This document shows positions 7,556 through 10,000 of a stretch of DNA of 10,000 bases, in pieces; the stretch's first letter is position 1, and every line of letters starts with the position of its first letter. The DNA comes from Acropora yongei (Eukaryota; Cnidaria; Anthozoa; Scleractinia; Acroporidae). A program made the translations under genes and the position numbers. The stretch lies in the NCBI GenBank assembly GCA_014634225.1, contig BLFN01000116.1, positions 3,189,424 through 3,199,423 of the forward strand, in the 5' to 3' direction. The notes under the pieces are model-generated. The model was not told where the DNA came from and searched no databases. It worked only from the letters and a program-made list of their open reading frames with translations.

Positions 7556-7904
7556 CATCATGAGCAGGTGGTAGAAAATGCATTTGGATTTAGCTGAAAT
7601 TAAGCTGCCCACTGAGTGGTCCTTTCGTTTTGAAATTCTATAGCCAAAAATCGGACTAGAACTAAAAGCACAAGCCTGGCAAAGGCTTACTAACAGCTTG
7701 AAAAGTCCATTTTTCTTCTTTTTACCTTCTTTTGATTGGTCAGGGAGCTTGAGCTAGGAAGACGTTGACGACCGGAACGTTATCTGAAAATGTAACTTCG
7801 CGTTTCCGTTATAATTTCTTGATTATTCCAAGTCGCTGGTTTTTAAAAAATGTTAATTAAATATTTTCGAACTAAATCGGTATGAGCGATTTGCAGATCG
7901 AAAC
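7556..7904. other. no recognisable gene
   Basis: I see no coding region or structured RNA. The sequence separates copy 3 from a decayed family fragment. CTCATCATGAG at 7555-7565 is a small palindrome without further support. Confidence 0.5.
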
Positions 7905-8013
7905 AGCCGGAAAATGAAAATTTGTAGTCAAGTGTCATTTGACGTCGTGGATCGGACGTCGTGGTTTTGGCTCTTTCTTGTTGCCGTCGTCGTCGTGCTA
8001 GCTTAAGTTTCCT
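7905..8013 (+). mobile_element. decayed 3' end of GGGAGTTTTAG-family element
   Basis: The order AAAATTTGTAGTCAAGTG, TCATTTGACGTCG, TTCTTGTTGCCGTCGTCG and GCTAGCTTAAGTTTCC parallels the 3' end of copies 2 and 3 (TTTACTTTCAAGTGACGTTTT...GTTGCCGTTGTCG...GCTAAAACTCCC). GACGTCGTGG is duplicated in tandem (7941-7950 and 7955-7964). The 5' half is not recognisable. Confidence 0.45.
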
Positions 8014-8573
8014 GTTTTATTCTCCCAGCAGAACCTCAGCTTTCTTTAACAGTCTTTAAGGAAATGCTGACTTGTGTGACATATTCCAATCAGATTCTCA
8101 TCTTTTCTTGATAAATTTTCCACGGTTGTTTTAATTGACATACCTAAGAGGGAATTTTCTACCTTCAGTGTCAACTCTGAAAAATAATAGGAAGCTTACC
8201 TTCGCAAGTTAAAATTGATGTTAAAGAAGATATAAGCAAGAAATCTGTAAACAAGAGGACAGAATGCATTTCCAATCAGTGCGGTAGGAAATTAGCAGGT
8301 TTGAAAATCACATCTCAAATCGAGAATCAACCATAGGTCTAGCTCTTCTACAAACAAGTAACAAAAACAAAAAAACGTTATTTCCTCACAAAGCTTTTCC
8401 GTGTATGATGTTTTTGTTAACTGTATTGTTTATATTTTCCCATTAAATTTTATGTTGAATGGCTTGTTGCTGAATAGAAAACCACCACTGATCTGTGAAA
8501 AATCGTATTTTCTTTCACCAGTTCGTTAATTTCAGGAGCTTTCGAGAATTGTTTGGAATACATTTTGATTGTC
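8014..8573. other. no recognisable gene
   Basis: This AT-rich stretch has no gene I can support. ATTAAA-type strings near 8440 could be taken for a polyadenylation signal, but there is no upstream coding sequence to go with them. Confidence 0.5.
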
Positions 8574-8578
8574 ACCCA

Positions 8579-8588
8579 CCCCCCCCCC
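8579..8588 (+). repeat. poly-C run
   Basis: Ten consecutive C bases follow CACCCA. It is simple sequence and is prone to length error in sequencing and assembly. Confidence 0.8.
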
Positions 8589-8627
8589 ATTCATGAGAAT
8601 CTACTTCGCGCCAAAACGTCCTTAATT

Positions 8628-8723
8628 GTTCTGTTTACGAGTGGGTCTTCTTTTTCGAGTTGGTCTTCGTTTTGGAGTGGGTCTTCTGTCTTCGGTCTTT
8701 GTTTGCGTGGTCTTCGTTTTCGA
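8628..8723 (+). repeat. 18-bp minisatellite
   Basis: Units of 18 bases built on GTNGGTCTTCNTTTTNGA stand in tandem at 8641-8658, 8659-8676 and 8677-8694. A shortened unit follows (8695-8706), and GTGGTCTTCGTTTTCGA closes the array (8707-8723). A partial unit precedes it (8628-8640). The period is a multiple of three, so one frame stays open and gives a Ser/Phe/Trp-rich peptide. I regard that as a by-product and not as a gene. Confidence 0.7.
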
Positions 8724-8884
8724 CACTACCAAGGAAAATCAAGGTACCCATGCAGAGCAGTGAAGATTGTTGTCATTTTGTCATGGTAACCGATGACATT
8801 GAACTCAAACACAAACAAAACGCAGACTGCGGCGACAAACATTTGAAACAAATGCATAGTTTAAAGTTATTTACTTGAAGTTTT

Positions 8885-8910
8885 GGTATGCTTCAACGTA
8901 CATCTTCAGA
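8885..8910 (-). other. decayed hammerhead-like hairpin downstream of Penelope-like element
   Basis: On the minus strand CTGAAGA (8903-8909) fits the hammerhead core CUGANGA. One base later comes a short hairpin, GTACG-loop-CATAC (8886-8901, four of five pairs), and then CAAA where the ribozyme needs GAAA. Penelope-like elements are known to carry hammerhead motifs in their terminal repeats, and this motif lies just downstream of the endonuclease end. With GAAA changed to CAAA and an extra base after the core, a working ribozyme is unlikely. Confidence 0.25.
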
Positions 8911-8939
8911 GGTGATTTACAAATGTTAATTAAGATGAC

Positions 8940-9250
8940 AACATCTTCGTTTAGGGTTGGCTGTAAATCTCCAATGAATAGATTTTCTTTGATTTTTCAA
9001 TGTATATCGATAGGAACGCCTTTTTGCTAATTATAATATGTCGTGATCCGCGAAATACTATTACGAATAGCTTTGAAATGTTTAGTTGTTCGGTCGTACA
9101 ACCTTCATTTTGTTTTTCCTATGTAAAAATCATCACAATCCCAACAACTAGCTTTATATACAAATTTCAGACATTTGAGAACGAGTCAGTCTGTCCTTGT
9201 ACGGGAAAAAAAGACTTGATGCGACGACTATTTCGGAAAATTATCTTAAG
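8940..9250 (-). pseudogene. Penelope-like GIY-YIG endonuclease fragment
   Basis: The domain nicks target DNA to prime reverse transcription. The minus strand shows IIFRNSRRIKSFFP (9191-9232), then PYKDRLTRSQMSEI in another frame. YKASCWDCDDFYIGKTK follows (9108-9158) in a third register, and a TGA replaces the family arginine before RLYDRTTKHFKAI. Farther on come KIKENLFIGDLQPTLNEDV (about 8943-9000) and two more stops. The CxxC pair (CWDC) and the YIG of the GIY-YIG core are intact. The middle of the domain (expected ADHV..TGH) is shortened. The family-typical EH after the arginine reads KH here. Confidence 0.85.
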
Positions 9251-9299
9251 GTCGACACACCCATATTAATTTACTTATGCAAAGTTGATTCAGTAACGA

Positions 9300-9470
9300 A
9301 AGTAACAAAACCGAGGACGAACGAATCCGGTAACCAAGAAAAGTGAGAGCACGGATTAGATTTATCTTGTATTTCCGAGGAGTGTGCGAATCCCATTAAG
9401 TGTAAAAACCGGTGAAACTTTTCTACCGATAAATCGATGTTGAAAAAACATTATTTAAGTTTGATAAGGA
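9300..9470 (-). pseudogene. Penelope-like linker between RT and endonuclease
   Basis: In one frame the minus strand reads LNNVFSTSIYR, stop, KSFTGFYT, stop, then WDSHTPRKYKINLIRALTF and GYRIRSSS. In Penelope-like proteins this block (Y.K.TFTG.YT.WDS..PR.YK..LI..L..R) follows the RT palm and thumb. The two stops sit at positions occupied by sense codons in the family. Only about 70 bases separate this block from YVDS, much less than expected, so a deletion has removed the region in between. Confidence 0.8.
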
Positions 9471-9540
9471 TATCAAGGCATGGGATTACGTTAATTCAGT
9501 TATGACAACTCTTCAGCTAGATAGCGTAGACGTTGTTGTT

Positions 9541-10000
9541 ACTGTCAACGTATTGAGACCAGATAGAAGGGCGAGCGTTGTTGATTAGCACCTATTCCTC
9601 TTCAAAATGGCACAAAGTCATTAAAATATTAGGTGAGGCAGGAGTTAAAGGAGATCCATTTCTTACACCATCAATTAAATTCGATCGTTGTATTCGCCAT
9701 AAAATATGGCTCTTCTTTGTTGCAAACTCAAGTAAAACCTTCAGGACTGAGCGAAGCATCGTTGGTACAATAGGGAGGGCCTCCAATTTGTCAAGACAGA
9801 TTTGAATGGTCTCATCAAGTAAAGCACGATTTAACGTCAAAAGATCTGGAGCACATTTGCTTCCTTGTCCTGATAATATATCTTGGCCCAATTAGCGAAA
9901 CTGAAAGAATCCTTGTCTGTGAACTGCTTTGTGGAGATATTTCCAATATTTCGTCATAGCCACGGCCTAACTTAATCAGAGAGTGGCATAAAGAAAAAAA
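9541..10000 (-). pseudogene. Penelope-like reverse transcriptase fragment
   Basis: The enzyme would copy element RNA into DNA at the target. From the window edge inward, successive pieces are YDEILE (9941-9958), KDSFSFANWAK (9882-9914), FDVKS (9827-9841), LLDETIQICLDKL (to about 9776), LLEFATKKSH, IDGV.NGSPL, PNI and CHFEEE, then VLINNARPSIW and YVDS at 9541-9552. These follow the family order of motifs. At least three frame changes occur between 9958 and 9808. The residues expected between FDVKS and LDETI are partly deleted. A TAG at 9592-9594 stands where the family has tryptophan. The catalytic pair of the YVDD box is reduced to D-S. The 99-codon frame at 9592-9891 is thus a piece of a broken gene and not a gene in itself. 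Confidence 0.85.

Larger units (their letters stand above)
8885..10000 (-). mobile_element. Penelope-like retroelement, 3' half, inactivated
   Basis: Minus-strand translation recovers, in the correct order, the reverse transcriptase core (10000 to about 9541), a linker segment (about 9470-9300) and a GIY-YIG endonuclease (about 9250-8940). This domain order is diagnostic of Penelope-like elements and not of LINEs or LTR elements. The upstream part of the protein must lie beyond 10000. The coding path needs several frame changes and crosses several stops, and parts are deleted, so the element is dead. Its 3' limit is uncertain. I extend it to the hairpin at 8885-8910, but the minisatellite at 8628-8723 could lie just outside it. 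Confidence 0.85.

Noticed and set aside
8553..8878. Two overlapping plus-strand frames of 72-78 codons
   Set aside because: They are held open by the 18-bp minisatellite and show no further coding signal.
9000..9269. 89-codon plus-strand open frame
   Set aside because: It is the opposite strand of the broken GIY-YIG segment of the Penelope-like element, which explains the region better.
9578..9805. 75-codon plus-strand open frame
   Set aside because: It lies antisense to the reverse transcriptase fragment, whose family motifs are clear.

Overview
This looks like AT-rich eukaryotic intergenic or intronic DNA from an invertebrate. My best guess is an anthozoan cnidarian such as a stony coral or sea anemone. 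The basis is the style of the repeats (short elements carrying CAACGACAACG-type subterminal blocks, a CGAGCCGAAGGCG foldback, a Penelope-like element with a GIY-YIG domain) and the lack of dense coding. This placement is inference from familiarity, not a database match. No intact host protein gene, bacterial operon, rRNA or CRISPR array is supported. Nearly all open frames are short chance frames.

Layout. Positions 1-1318 hold no recognisable gene, only simple A/T tracts. Positions 1319-1603 hold small perfect hairpins that suggest an old dispersed repeat. Positions 2500-3240 are relatively GC-rich, with one promoter-like motif and a repeat-like stretch. Positions 3889-4088 form an inverted-repeat unit whose left end is duplicated. 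A tRNA-like sequence with a good B box lies on the minus strand at about 4712-4790 and is probably a SINE head or tRNA pseudogene. From 5661 to about 8013 at least five copies or fragments of one short family with GGGAGTTTTAG ends are clustered. They are interrupted at 6117-6303 by an 86-bp-arm foldback element. One small member (6649-6740) sits between two copies of CACATTTA, apparently a target duplication inside an older relative. An 18-bp minisatellite lies at 8628-8723.

The right end (about 8885-10000, minus strand) is the clearest protein-coding relic: the C-terminal half of a Penelope-like retroelement. Reverse transcriptase, linker and GIY-YIG endonuclease segments follow in the correct order, but they are broken by several frameshifts, stop codons and deletions. 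Its N-terminal part would lie beyond position 10000.

Overall the window is a graveyard of mobile elements, with non-autonomous DNA elements on the left and centre and a dead retroelement on the right. I see no sign of a new working multi-gene system. The most interesting points are the nested insertion, the family-wide E-box palindrome and the domain-by-domain decay of the Penelope-like element.
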